Shown here piece by piece: positions 34,273 through 41,999 of a stretch of DNA of 64,000 nucleotides. The notes beneath the pieces were generated by a model, which was given only the letters and a program-made list of their open reading frames with translations, was not told the origin of the DNA and did not search any database. Each line of letters starts with the position of its first letter. The first letter of the stretch is position 1. This DNA is from Luteococcus sp038433135 (GTDB lineage: Bacteria; Actinomycetota; Actinomycetes; Propionibacteriales; Propionibacteriaceae): NCBI RefSeq assembly GCF_038433135.1, contig NZ_JBCDMV010000018.1:1-64000 (forward strand), read 5' to 3'. The translations under genes and the position numbers were made by a program.

Positions 34273-35309
34273 TTGACCTGCTCAAGGACTTCTATGACGC
34301 CCGCCGGGTGATGGCCGATTCCCAGTGGGCGGATGCCGCACATGGTGAACTCCTGCGCGCCGGGCTCCCAGCCGTGCGGATCGACGACCTGCTCGGCGAG
34401 GTGTTGGTGGCCGTGCGGGAGAGTCAGGCAGGCCCTGAGGAACTGTTCGGCCCGGCCACTGCCTGGGCGCAGCAGTGCGCTGGCGAAGCCAGCCAGGATG
34501 GGGAGGACTTCGTCGATCCGACGGTCACCGCTCCCGCCGCCGTGGTCAGGGCCATGTGGGTGGCGGCCCTGGTTTCGGTCTTCTTTGCCTTCATCACCGT
34601 GCGCGTCGGGGGCTGGGGCCGCGGCCTGTACGCCTCCGCGCCATGGTTCCCGCTGGGTTTCGGTATCGCCGTGGGCCTGGCCAGTTTGGTGCACGGCGCC
34701 CTGGCCAGGCGCCGCTCGATCTGGCTGGCCCGGGTGGCGGCGCTGGCCGCCGCGAGCCTGGTCATCGTCCTGACGGCACTGGTGATGAAGGCGCTGGAGG
34801 ACGTCTGGCTGGTTTCTCGCGGAGGTGTCCTTGTCTTCCTCGGGGAGGCCCTGATGCTCTTCGGCATCTGGTGGAGCCTGAAGCCCTGGGCGGCCCGCCG
34901 GGCCCGCGTGGTGACGGTTCGTGGACCGTCGGCCATTGACGACGCGCAGTGGCTGGAGCTGGCGCGCGCCGAGTTGGGCAAGCGAGAGGACCTGCCCCCC
35001 GGCGGGGTGCTGCAGCTGTTGGAGGAGGCACAGGAGCACGCCCGGGATGCCGGAACCAGTCTGGCTGCCGAGTTCGGCAATCCCGTGGGCTACGCCCGGC
35101 AACTGCCCGTCGACGAGGTGGCAGACGCCCGCGCCCAGGTCTGGTTCTGGTTGGCAATGAGCACCTTCCTGACGGTGCTGATCGGCGTCCACGACCACTG
35201 GCATCCCACCGCCCTGCATCTGGTCTTCCTTGTCATCAGCCTTGCCTGCGTCGCCCTGAGCATCTGGGGTCAGCGCGAGGCCGTCCGCATTCGAACCCGA
35301 GGAGCATGA
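34269..35309 (+). CDS. PadR-operon membrane protein A
   Basis: A 346-residue protein. The N-terminal 80 or so residues are a soluble helical region (DDLLGEVLVAVRESQAGPEELFG). Hydrophobic helices follow at about 95-112, 125-142, 155-175 and 182-200. A second soluble segment (DDAQWLELARAELGKREDLPPGG... EFGNPVGYARQLP) and two final spans complete it. The EFGNPxxYARxLP motif occurs in PadR-associated membrane proteins. It has no known enzymatic motif. It is coupled to padR by ATGA overlap and followed at once by a paralogue, so the two may form a heteromeric membrane complex (inference). Confidence 0.75.
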   Translation: MIDLLKDFYDARRVMADSQWADAAHGELLRAGLPAVRIDDLLGEVLVAVRESQAGPEELFGPATAWAQQCAGEASQDGEDFVDPTVTAPAAVVRAMWVAALVSVFFAFITVRVGGWGRGLYASAPWFPLGFGIAVGLASLVHGALARRRSIWLARVAALAAASLVIVLTALVMKALEDVWLVSRGGVLVFLGEALMLFGIWWSLKPWAARRARVVTVRGPSAIDDAQWLELARAELGKREDLPPGGVLQLLEEAQEHARDAGTSLAAEFGNPVGYARQLPVDEVADARAQVWFWLAMSTFLTVLIGVHDHWHPTALHLVFLVISLACVALSIWGQREAVRIRTRGA

Positions 35310-35311
35310 CA

Positions 35312-36358
35312 ATGAGCACGAATCGCACCTTCGACGCGATCGAGGAGTTCAAGGCCGCCCGCGGTCAGGAAGCCGACGCCACCTGGGCCGCCCGCGCATT
35401 GTGGAAGCTGACCACCGCCAATCTGGAGGCGGGTGAGGTGGATCGTGCACTGGCCCGTGCCTGCGAGCAGGTGCGCGAGAGCCAGGAGAGCGCCGAGGAT
35501 CTGTTCGGTTCCGCCGACGGCTGGGCCACGGATCAGGTGACCGAGCTGAGCGAACAGGGTGCGACCTTCGTGGACGACTCCACCGATGCCAACACCTTCG
35601 CCGTGGTGTCCCTCGGTATGGCAGGCATCATTGCCCTGCTCTTCGCCGTCATGCTGTGGTTCAAGTACGACGACGGTGCGCCCTTCAATGGGTGGCTGGC
35701 CGCCACCCCGGTGCTGTTGGGGCTGGCGTCCGTCGGAGTGGCCACCGTCAGTGAATTCTTGCAACGAGCCCATTCCGCGGTGGTCGCATGGGCGGGTGCC
35801 GCGATGGTCCTCGCCGTGTCAGTGGGGCTGACCTTCCTCTGCTTCGTGCGCGGGCAGGGCGCCCCGCACCGCAGCCCCGTGCTCTGGCTGGCCGAAGCCC
35901 TGGTGCTGTTCACCCTTGCGTGGGCCGCGTCGAAGCTCGTCCCGGAGACTCCGCCGCGCTTCGTGCGGGCACAGGGCCCTTCGGCCGTCTCCGACGACGA
36001 GTGGCTCGCGACGGCGGCCGGGGAACTACGCGAACGTGTGGACCTGGCGGAGGCCCAGGTGCAGGACGCCCTGGCCGAGGCTCGGGCGCATGCCGCCCAG
36101 AGCGGGACGCGGCTTGCACAAGAGTTCGGCAACCCGGTGGGATACGCCCGCCAGCTGCCCGGTGACCAGGCAGTTTGGCACATCCGCAAGGCGATGCTGA
36201 ACAGCTTCCTGTTGCTCTGCTGGGTGTTCGTCGTCTGGGACTGGAACTGGACCTCGTCGCTGTGGGGGAGTACCTGGCGCGCCGCGGTCCTGCTGCTGTT
36301 CTTCTGGCAGGCAGTGCAGAACTGGGTCGGCTGGCATCGGGTGCGCGCCCGGCGCTGA
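35312..36358 (+). CDS. PadR-operon membrane protein B (paralogue of A)
   Basis: A 348-residue protein with the same plan as its neighbour: an N-terminal helical segment (ACEQVRESQESAEDLFGSADGWA), four spans, a second soluble segment (SDDEWLATAAGELRERVDLAEAQ) and two C-terminal spans. Shared motifs include the near-identical FVDD/FVDP-(S/T) region, RGPSAIDD versus AQGPSAVSDDEW, and an identical EFGNPVGYARQLP. A local duplication is evident. ATG 35312 is preferred because GAGGAG is 7 bases upstream; ATG 35306, which overlaps the previous stop, has the box too close. No function can be assigned beyond membrane protein under PadR control. Confidence 0.75.
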   Translation: MSTNRTFDAIEEFKAARGQEADATWAARALWKLTTANLEAGEVDRALARACEQVRESQESAEDLFGSADGWATDQVTELSEQGATFVDDSTDANTFAVVSLGMAGIIALLFAVMLWFKYDDGAPFNGWLAATPVLLGLASVGVATVSEFLQRAHSAVVAWAGAAMVLAVSVGLTFLCFVRGQGAPHRSPVLWLAEALVLFTLAWAASKLVPETPPRFVRAQGPSAVSDDEWLATAAGELRERVDLAEAQVQDALAEARAHAAQSGTRLAQEFGNPVGYARQLPGDQAVWHIRKAMLNSFLLLCWVFVVWDWNWTSSLWGSTWRAAVLLLFFWQAVQNWVGWHRVRARR

Positions 36359-36383
36359 GGGGCGGCGAGGGGCTCGGGGCGGA

Positions 36384-36389
36384 TAGGGT
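36384..36389 (+). promoter_or_regulatory. -10 box of purN, probably leaderless
   Basis: TAGGGT lies exactly 6 bases before the GTG at 36396, with no Shine-Dalgarno sequence. Confidence 0.55.
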
Positions 36390-36395
36390 GTGCGG

Positions 36396-36986
36396 GTGAC
36401 CTATCGCGTGCTCGTCCTGGTGTCCGGCAGCGGCACCCTGCTGCAGTCGCTGATCGACGCCCGGGATGACGGCGGGCTGGAGGCTGAGCTGGTGGCTGTC
36501 GGGGCCGATGTGGACTGCGCCGGGATCGAGCGCGCCGAGGCCGCCGGGATCGCCACCTTCGTCCATCCGATGCCCAAGCTGCTGCGTCGCGGCACCGTCG
36601 AACGCCTGGCCTGGGATGCCGAGCTGGCCGACCAGATCGCCGCCTTCACCCCTGACCTGATCGTCTCCGCCGGTTTCATGAAGCTGCTGGACGTGCCGTG
36701 CATGGAGCGCTTCGGCGACCGGATCATCAACACCCACCCGGCCCTGCTTCCCCACTTCCCCGGCGCGCACGCCGTCCGCGACGCCCTGGCGGCCGGGGCA
36801 ACCATCACCGGCGCTTCCATCTTCTGGGTCAACGACGGCGTCGACACCGGCGAACTGATCACTCAGGAGCCCGTCGACGTCCTGCCCGGCGACGACGAGG
36901 CCACGCTGCACGAGCGGATCAAGATGGTGGAACGACGTCTGCTGGTTGACGTCGTCAACGGCCTGGCCACCGCCCACGGCCGCTGA
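36396..36986 (+). CDS. purN: phosphoribosylglycinamide formyltransferase
   Basis: A 196-residue GAR transformylase, the third step of purine synthesis, using 10-formyl-tetrahydrofolate. The N-terminal phosphate-binding loop is VLVSGSGTLLQSLID. The catalytic Asn and His are in IINTHPALLPHFPGAHA, and the catalytic Asp is in WVNDGVDTGELI. GTG 36396 is chosen from the leaderless -10 box; GTG 36390 is the alternative and would add two residues. purH follows after 51 bases. Both enzymes use formyl-folate, and folD, which makes the folate intermediate, lies in the same block. Confidence 0.96.
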   Translation: MTYRVLVLVSGSGTLLQSLIDARDDGGLEAELVAVGADVDCAGIERAEAAGIATFVHPMPKLLRRGTVERLAWDAELADQIAAFTPDLIVSAGFMKLLDVPCMERFGDRIINTHPALLPHFPGAHAVRDALAAGATITGASIFWVNDGVDTGELITQEPVDVLPGDDEATLHERIKMVERRLLVDVVNGLATAHGR

Positions 36987-37037
36987 GCGGCCCCACGAAC
37001 CAAACCCAACCACGGCACGAAACATTCAGGAGAGCCA

Positions 37038-38600
37038 ATGAGTGACAACCGAATGCCCATCAAGCGCGCGCTGGTGAGCGTCTACGACAAGACGGGCCTC
37101 GAGGACCTCGGCAAGGCCCTGGCGGAGGCGGGCGTGGAGCTGGTGAGCACCGGGGGCTCCTACAAGAAGCTCGTCGACGCCGGCCTGCAGGTCACCGAGG
37201 TCAGCGAGCTGACCGGCTTTCCTGAATGCCTCGACGGCCGGGTGAAGACCCTCCACCCCAAGGTGCACGCCGGCATCCTGGCCGATCGCCGGCTGGACTC
37301 GCACCGCGCGCAGCTCGACGAACTGGGCGTCGCCCCCTTCGACCTGGTGGTCAGCAACCTCTACCCCTTCACCCAGACCGTCGCCTCGGGGGCCAGCGAG
37401 GACGAATGCGTCGAGCAGATCGACATCGGCGGGCCGTCCATGGTGCGCGCCGCCGCCAAGAACCACCCCAGCGTCGCGATCATCACCTCGCCCGGGCAGT
37501 ACGAGGAGCTGAAGGTTGCGCTGGCCGAGGGCGGTTTCACCCTGGAGCAGCGCAAGGCGCTGGCCGCCGCCGCCTTCAAGCACACCGCCGCCTATGACAT
37601 GGCAGTCGCCGGCTGGATGGGGCAGGTGCTCAGCGACGACACCGACGGCACCGGTTTCCCGGCGTGGGTCACCGGCAGCTACGAGCGCCTCGACGTGCTG
37701 CGCTATGGCGAGAACAGCCACCAGCAGGCCGCGCTGTACCGCAAGAACTTCGGCCCCGAGGGGCTGGCCACCGCCGAGCAGCTCGGTGGCAAGGCGATGA
37801 GCTACAACAACTACGTCGACACCTTTGCCGCACATCGCGCCGCCTACGACTTCGACCAGCCGGCCGTCGCCATCATCAAGCACGCCAACCCGTGCGGCAT
37901 CGCCACCGGCGCCGACATCGCCGAGGCCCACCGCAAGGCCCACGAGTGCGACTCGCTGAGCGCCTTCGGTGGCGTGATCGCCGCCAACCAGACGGTCACG
38001 GTGGCCATGGCCGAGCAGGTCAAGCCCGTCTTCACCGAGGTCATCGTCGCCCCCGACTACGAGCCCGAGGCGCTGGAGATCCTGCAGACCAAGAAGAACC
38101 TGCGCATCCTCAAGTGCGGCGCCCCCGCCCGCGGCGGCGTCGAGACCCGCGAGATCGACGGTGGCATGCTGATGCAACAGATGGACGTGTTGCAGGCCGA
38201 GGGCGACAAGCCCGAGAACTGGACCCTGGCCGCCGGTCAGGCCCCCGACGAGCAGACCCTGGCCGACCTGGCCTTCGCCTGGAAGGCCTGCCGCTCGGTC
38301 AAGTCCAATGCCATCCTGCTGGCCTCCGACGGCGCATCCGTCGGTGTCGGCATGGGCCAGGTGAACCGCGTCGACTCCTGCAAGCTGGCCGTCGAGCGCG
38401 CCGGTGAGCGGGCTGCCGGCTCCGTCGCCGCCTCGGACGCCTTCTTCCCGTTCAGCGATGGCCCGCAGATCCTCATCGACGGGGGAGTCAAGGCGATCGT
38501 CCAGCCCGGTGGCTCCATCCGCGACGACGAGACCATCGCGCTGTGCCAGGAGAAGGGCATCACGCTCTACTTCACCGGAACCCGCCACTTCTTCCACTAG
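37038..38600 (+). CDS. purH: bifunctional AICAR formyltransferase/IMP cyclohydrolase
   Basis: A 520-residue enzyme doing the last two steps to IMP. The N-terminal cyclohydrolase domain has RALVSVYDKTGLEDLGKAL, STGGSYKKL and GRVKTLHPKVHAGIL. The C-terminal transformylase has RYGENSHQQAALY, the catalytic region IIKHANPCGIATG and SDAFFPFSDGPQ, and ends in GTRHFFH, the normal C-terminus. ATG 37038 follows CAGGAGAGCCA. Its stop codon TAG is unusual: T and A are the target dinucleotide of an IS630 element, and the G is the first base of that element. The protein is therefore intact despite the insertion. Confidence 0.97.
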   Translation: MSDNRMPIKRALVSVYDKTGLEDLGKALAEAGVELVSTGGSYKKLVDAGLQVTEVSELTGFPECLDGRVKTLHPKVHAGILADRRLDSHRAQLDELGVAPFDLVVSNLYPFTQTVASGASEDECVEQIDIGGPSMVRAAAKNHPSVAIITSPGQYEELKVALAEGGFTLEQRKALAAAAFKHTAAYDMAVAGWMGQVLSDDTDGTGFPAWVTGSYERLDVLRYGENSHQQAALYRKNFGPEGLATAEQLGGKAMSYNNYVDTFAAHRAAYDFDQPAVAIIKHANPCGIATGADIAEAHRKAHECDSLSAFGGVIAANQTVTVAMAEQVKPVFTEVIVAPDYEPEALEILQTKKNLRILKCGAPARGGVETREIDGGMLMQQMDVLQAEGDKPENWTLAAGQAPDEQTLADLAFAWKACRSVKSNAILLASDGASVGVGMGQVNRVDSCKLAVERAGERAAGSVAASDAFFPFSDGPQILIDGGVKAIVQPGGSIRDDETIALCQEKGITLYFTGTRHFFH

Positions 38601-39720
38601 TGCGGCGTGTCGTTAGTTTGTGAATGGTTGGAGTTTGGGAGAATTGGTCATGGCCAATTCTCCTGCCCCAGCTCTCGGGCTTCGTAAGGGTGATCGTGAG
38701 CGTCTGGAGTCGTTGACGCGGTCGCGAACGGCGCAGGCGGGTGCGGTGCTGCGGGCCAGGATCGTGCTCGCGGCCGCGGACGGTGTTGCGAATGACCGGA
38801 TCGCTGAGCAGCTGCAGGTGTCGAAGAACACGGTGCTGACCTGGCGCAGGCGGTACGCCGACAGCGGTATGGCCGGGTTGGTCGATGCGCCTCGTTCGGG
38901 CAGGCCCCGCCGGCTGGACCATCGCGCGATCGTGGCCACGACGTTGAAGCCCCCGCCGAAGAAGTACGGGGTGACGCACTGGTCGAGCCGGTTGCTCGCC
39001 GCGCACCTCGGCGTGGGGAACGCGACGATCGCCCGCGCGTGGCGTGAGTACGGGGTGCAGCCCTGGCGCAGCGGGACGTTCAAGTTCTCCACCGACCCCG
39101 AGCTGGTGGCCAAGGTCACCGACGTCGTCGGCCTGTACCTGGCGCCGCCGGACAATGCCGTGGTGTTGTGTGTGGACGAGAAGTCCCAGATCCAGGCTCT
39201 GGACCGCACCCAGAAGACGTTGCCGATGCAACCCACCCAGATTGAGCGCCGCACCCATGACTATGTGCGTCACGGCACGATGACCTTGTTCGCCGCACTG
39301 GACATCGCCACCGGGCACGTGACAGGGGCCTGCAAGCCCCGGCATCGGCACCAGGAGTTCTTGGCCTTCCTCAAGCAGCTCGCCCGTGCCTACCCCGACC
39401 AACAGCTGCACCTGGTGATGGACAACTACGCCACCCACAAGCGCGTCGAGGTCCGTGACTGGCTCGCTGCCAACCCGAGGATCCATGTCCACTTCACCCC
39501 CACCAGCGGTTCCTGGCTGAACCTGGTCGAGGTCTGGTTCGGGATCATCGACAAACAGGCCATCAAGCGCGGCGCGTTCGGTTCCGTGAAGGACCTCAAC
39601 GCGAAGATCCGGGCCTTCGTCAACGGCTGGAACGACCGCTGCCACCCCTTCGTCTGGACCAAAACCGCCGAAGAGATCCTCACCAAAGCCAACCGTCCAA
39701 CAACTTCAAACACGGCGCAC
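38600..39720 (+). mobile_element. IS630-family insertion sequence, 1121 bp
   Basis: The ends start GTGCG(G/C)CGTGT and are imperfect inverted repeats, matching at 23 of 32 positions (38600-38631 versus 39689-39720). The element is flanked on both sides by TA (38598-38599 and 39721-39722), the target duplication typical of IS630/Tc1 elements. It carries one intact transposase gene. Confidence 0.9.
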
Positions 39721-39723
39721 TAG
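38650..39723 (+). CDS. IS630-family DDE transposase
   Basis: A 357-residue intact transposase. The N-terminal helix-turn-helix reads RIAEQLQVSKNTVLTWRRRYADSG. The DDE catalytic core shows VVLCVDEKSQIQALDR (first Asp), LHLVMDNYATHKR (second Asp) and SGSWLNLVEVWFGI (final Glu), all standard for IS630. ATG 38650 follows GGGAGAATTGG. The stop codon TAG is completed outside the element: the last in-element codon is CAC at 39718-39720, T and A come from the target duplication, and G is host sequence. No frameshift is present, so the element could be active. Confidence 0.96.
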   Translation: MANSPAPALGLRKGDRERLESLTRSRTAQAGAVLRARIVLAAADGVANDRIAEQLQVSKNTVLTWRRRYADSGMAGLVDAPRSGRPRRLDHRAIVATTLKPPPKKYGVTHWSSRLLAAHLGVGNATIARAWREYGVQPWRSGTFKFSTDPELVAKVTDVVGLYLAPPDNAVVLCVDEKSQIQALDRTQKTLPMQPTQIERRTHDYVRHGTMTLFAALDIATGHVTGACKPRHRHQEFLAFLKQLARAYPDQQLHLVMDNYATHKRVEVRDWLAANPRIHVHFTPTSGSWLNLVEVWFGIIDKQAIKRGAFGSVKDLNAKIRAFVNGWNDRCHPFVWTKTAEEILTKANRPTTSNTAH

Positions 39724-39736
39724 TTCATCAAGGCAA

Positions 39737-39812
39737 GGGTACGACCCCCTCGGACCCCCGCGCTTTGCCCGCGCAAACCCTTCGCTCCTTCGTCGCTCAG
39801 GGGCGGGCAGAG
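39737..39812 (+). repeat. REP-like palindrome originally downstream of purH
   Basis: A short GGGT/ACCC hairpin and a GGACCCCCG run precede a 10-bp hairpin: CTTTGCCCGC at 39763-39772 with GCGGGCAGAG at 39803-39812 (one G.T). Its loop contains GCTCCTTCGTCGCT, almost the same as in the second guaA copy. Before the IS inserted, this element lay about 15 bases after the purH stop. Confidence 0.7.
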
Positions 39813-39858
39813 TTCGGAAAGGTCCTGGGGGCAGGGCGGGTTCATTTGGTGCCATTGC

Positions 39859-40536
39859 TCATTGCAGGCGGGCAGCAAGGGTCAGGTAGACGGATCCGAA
39901 CTCTTTGGTTTGGGAGGCTGCCACCAAACGATGGCGCAGGTCAGCCTTGTTCAAACCTCGGGGATTCGGCGACCTTGCTCGTCTCACTTCTCCTATCAGG
40001 CTCGCCCAAAGGGCCTTGCGGGCCAGCAGCAAGGTCCGCTCGTTGAGGTTGAGGTCGTTATCAATTGCGTCTTTGGCTTCATCAGTTCCCTCGACGCTTG
40101 TAACACGCCCTTCATAGTTGCACATGACTTGGGTGGGACTGTTCAAGCCATCCCGCTTCGGGTTGTGAATCTTGGTGCAGATATCTGTGGCGCCCTTGCG
40201 AGTATCGCAGGTCTTCTCACGTCCGGAATTACCCGGACAGACGAGCAGCAGATTCCGCCATTCCACTATTGACTTCTCTCGGTCAGTCGTACCGGACTCG
40301 CTTGCGCACCGGGGGTCCGTAAAATCCTTGGTCCGAGGATGGAAATGCTCGATCTTCGTGCGTCCAGGCTCTTGGGACATGATGCGTTCGCAGTAGGCGC
40401 AACGGTTCGCCTGCTCATCACGAAGGCGTTCCCGGACGCCGGGAGCGCTCTTCAGGACGTCGAAATCACCTCCTCGGGTGGCCGCCATGGCGGTGACTGC
40501 GGCGGTGGGCATTCCCGTGCTTGTGATGGTGAGCAC
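39859..40536 (-). CDS. ptuB: HNH endonuclease, PtuB-like (Septu anti-phage system)
   Basis: A 225-residue protein with an HNH/treble-clef nuclease core. Zinc cysteines lie in NRCAYCERIM (Cys46, Cys49), the catalytic His region in KIEHFHPRTKD (His64, His66), the Asn in WRNLLLVCPG, and further Cys at 100 and 110. This matches the TIGR02646/PtuB nucleases found beside an ATPase in Septu systems and in some retrons. The GTG start lies 3 bases after the ptuA stop, so the genes are coupled. G+C is visibly lower than the surroundings (33 of 60 in 40021-40080). Likely role: DNA cleavage that halts phage once PtuA senses infection. No reverse transcriptase is nearby, so Septu fits better than a retron. 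Confidence 0.82.
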   Translation of the reverse strand: MLTITSTGMPTAAVTAMAATRGGDFDVLKSAPGVRERLRDEQANRCAYCERIMSQEPGRTKIEHFHPRTKDFTDPRCASESGTTDREKSIVEWRNLLLVCPGNSGREKTCDTRKGATDICTKIHNPKRDGLNSPTQVMCNYEGRVTSVEGTDEAKDAIDNDLNLNERTLLLARKALWASLIGEVRRARSPNPRGLNKADLRHRLVAASQTKEFGSVYLTLAARLQ

Positions 40537-40539
40537 GTG

Positions 40540-41859
40540 TCACTCGTCTCCGAAGATCGCCATGTAGGCGTCCGCCTCGCCCAGCTCCGGAACGAGAGAA
40601 ACTCCCCCCATCTCTTCTTCGAGCTCTCGTCGCAAGCCAAGTGCCTTGGGAGTTTCGCCTTGATCCTTGTGCACGAGTGACAGGTAGTCGTCGAGCTTCT
40701 TGCGGTTCTGTGTGGGTGGTTCTGGGGTAGTTTCCTGAATCGCTTGGAGGACGATGTCGCTACGCAACCCCTCCGAGTGAAGGGGGGTCAGAGCCTGCTT
40801 GTCCGACAAGATCCTGATACAGCGTGCCGGTACCGTCGACAACACCTGCGGGCTGTGTGTGGTGACGATGAACTGCACCTTGGGGAACGTCTCTCGCAGG
40901 ATTCCGATTATCCGCTGTTGCCACTGTGGGTGAAGATGGAGGTCGACCTCGTCGATGAGAACAATTCCCGGAGTTGTCTTCAGAAGGTCGTCGCCACCCA
41001 AATGTGGGTTGGCCCGTGCCATTCGGCTTGCCAAGTCGATGACGAGACCCGCCGTGATCCGAACACCGCTGGACAACCAGTCAAGGGGCAAGGTGGCCCC
41101 GCCAGTCGTCGGTGTGAGGGTTATCGTACCCACCATGGGATCCCAGATGGGGCGGTGCCATCCGAAATCCGCCAAGGCGGCATGTGTTGCTGCGTCAATT
41201 GCATCCAGCTGGGCGCGCACGGGGGCGGGCGCCGGCCTGTCCCGTGTAAGGTCGACGGCTGCGCGCAGCATGAGGGACTTGAGATAATTCCCCAAGCGTG
41301 TGAGGTCCGACTTTGGATCCAATGCAGCGGCGTAAGCGCCCAGTCTGGAAGTAGGGATACTCCCTTGGTCTCGGCGCACGCCAACCAGACGCTCGACGCC
41401 ATAGTAGCCAATGACTGGCAGCGTGACACCCCAGTGCGAGGCTGCCGTCGCTTCTTCGGCAAGCCGTTGAACAGCCGCCCGAACGCCGTTGTCCCCCCAG
41501 GTTGTACGGCCCTTCGAGCTCCTGCGTTCCCTTGTCCACGAGTAATGCTCTCCGGCGATCGTCGCTGCGAGTTCTGCCCGGATGGGATATGCCTGTTCCA
41601 AGGTTGCTATGCTAGACCAAGAATCCAAATTGTGCGCCTTTGCATGGGCGTCGTGGGTCTGGAAGCCGGGCGCGGTCTGGCCAAACCCTGCGATCACAGA
41701 TCCTAGAGAAATTGCCAGTGCGTCCAGGACGGAAGTCTTCCCCTCGGCGTTCAATCCAACCAGCACCGTCAGGTCGGTTTCAAAGTCGATGCGCAGAGAT
41801 TCATAAGCCCGAAAATTGGTCAGGTTGAGTGAGTTGACGTGCCACGCGGTCGTCTGCAT
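40540..41859 (-). CDS. ptuA: AAA/SMC-like ATPase, PtuA-like (Septu anti-phage system)
   Basis: A 439-residue RecF/OLD-like ATPase. Walker A is GLNAEGKTS (35-43), the ABC signature LSSG lies at 262-265, and Walker B is IVLIDEVD (299-306). The H-switch THSPQ is at 334-338. The C-terminal tail has an acidic helix (LRRELEEEMGG). The order ATPase then HNH nuclease is the PtuA-PtuB arrangement, in which the ATPase complex holds and licenses the nuclease. ATG 41859 fits a TAGGTT -10 box 7 bases upstream and hence a leaderless mRNA. The pair sits in reverse orientation between purH and folD beside an IS element, which suggests acquisition by transfer. Confidence 0.85.
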   Translation of the reverse strand: MQTTAWHVNSLNLTNFRAYESLRIDFETDLTVLVGLNAEGKTSVLDALAISLGSVIAGFGQTAPGFQTHDAHAKAHNLDSWSSIATLEQAYPIRAELAATIAGEHYSWTRERRSSKGRTTWGDNGVRAAVQRLAEEATAASHWGVTLPVIGYYGVERLVGVRRDQGSIPTSRLGAYAAALDPKSDLTRLGNYLKSLMLRAAVDLTRDRPAPAPVRAQLDAIDAATHAALADFGWHRPIWDPMVGTITLTPTTGGATLPLDWLSSGVRITAGLVIDLASRMARANPHLGGDDLLKTTPGIVLIDEVDLHLHPQWQQRIIGILRETFPKVQFIVTTHSPQVLSTVPARCIRILSDKQALTPLHSEGLRSDIVLQAIQETTPEPPTQNRKKLDDYLSLVHKDQGETPKALGLRRELEEEMGGVSLVPELGEADAYMAIFGDE

Positions 41860-41866
41860 GGGTCCC

Positions 41867-41872
41867 AACCTA
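41867..41872 (-). promoter_or_regulatory. -10 box of ptuA, probably leaderless
   Basis: TAGGTT on the minus strand (extended by an upstream TGC) lies 7 bases before the ATG at 41859. No Shine-Dalgarno sequence is present. Confidence 0.5.
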
Positions 41873-41999
41873 GCAGTGCCCACAGTCGAGCTAACTGAGC
41901 CAAGACGTCCGGTTCACTGACTGCGGTCTAATGCTCGGGGTTTCCCGCCTGGTCGGCGCGCTTTGTACCGCTAGGCTAACCGTGGCGAAGGAGGAGAGA

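Noticed and set aside
37038..38600. purH truncated by the insertion sequence
   Set aside because: The protein ends in the normal RHFFH terminus and the stop codon is rebuilt by TA plus the first IS base.
39859..41859. Retron (RT-ncRNA-PtuAB) interpretation of the ATPase/HNH pair
   Set aside because: No reverse transcriptase (YADD-type) gene in either direction within the window, and no msr/msd-like structure was recognised.
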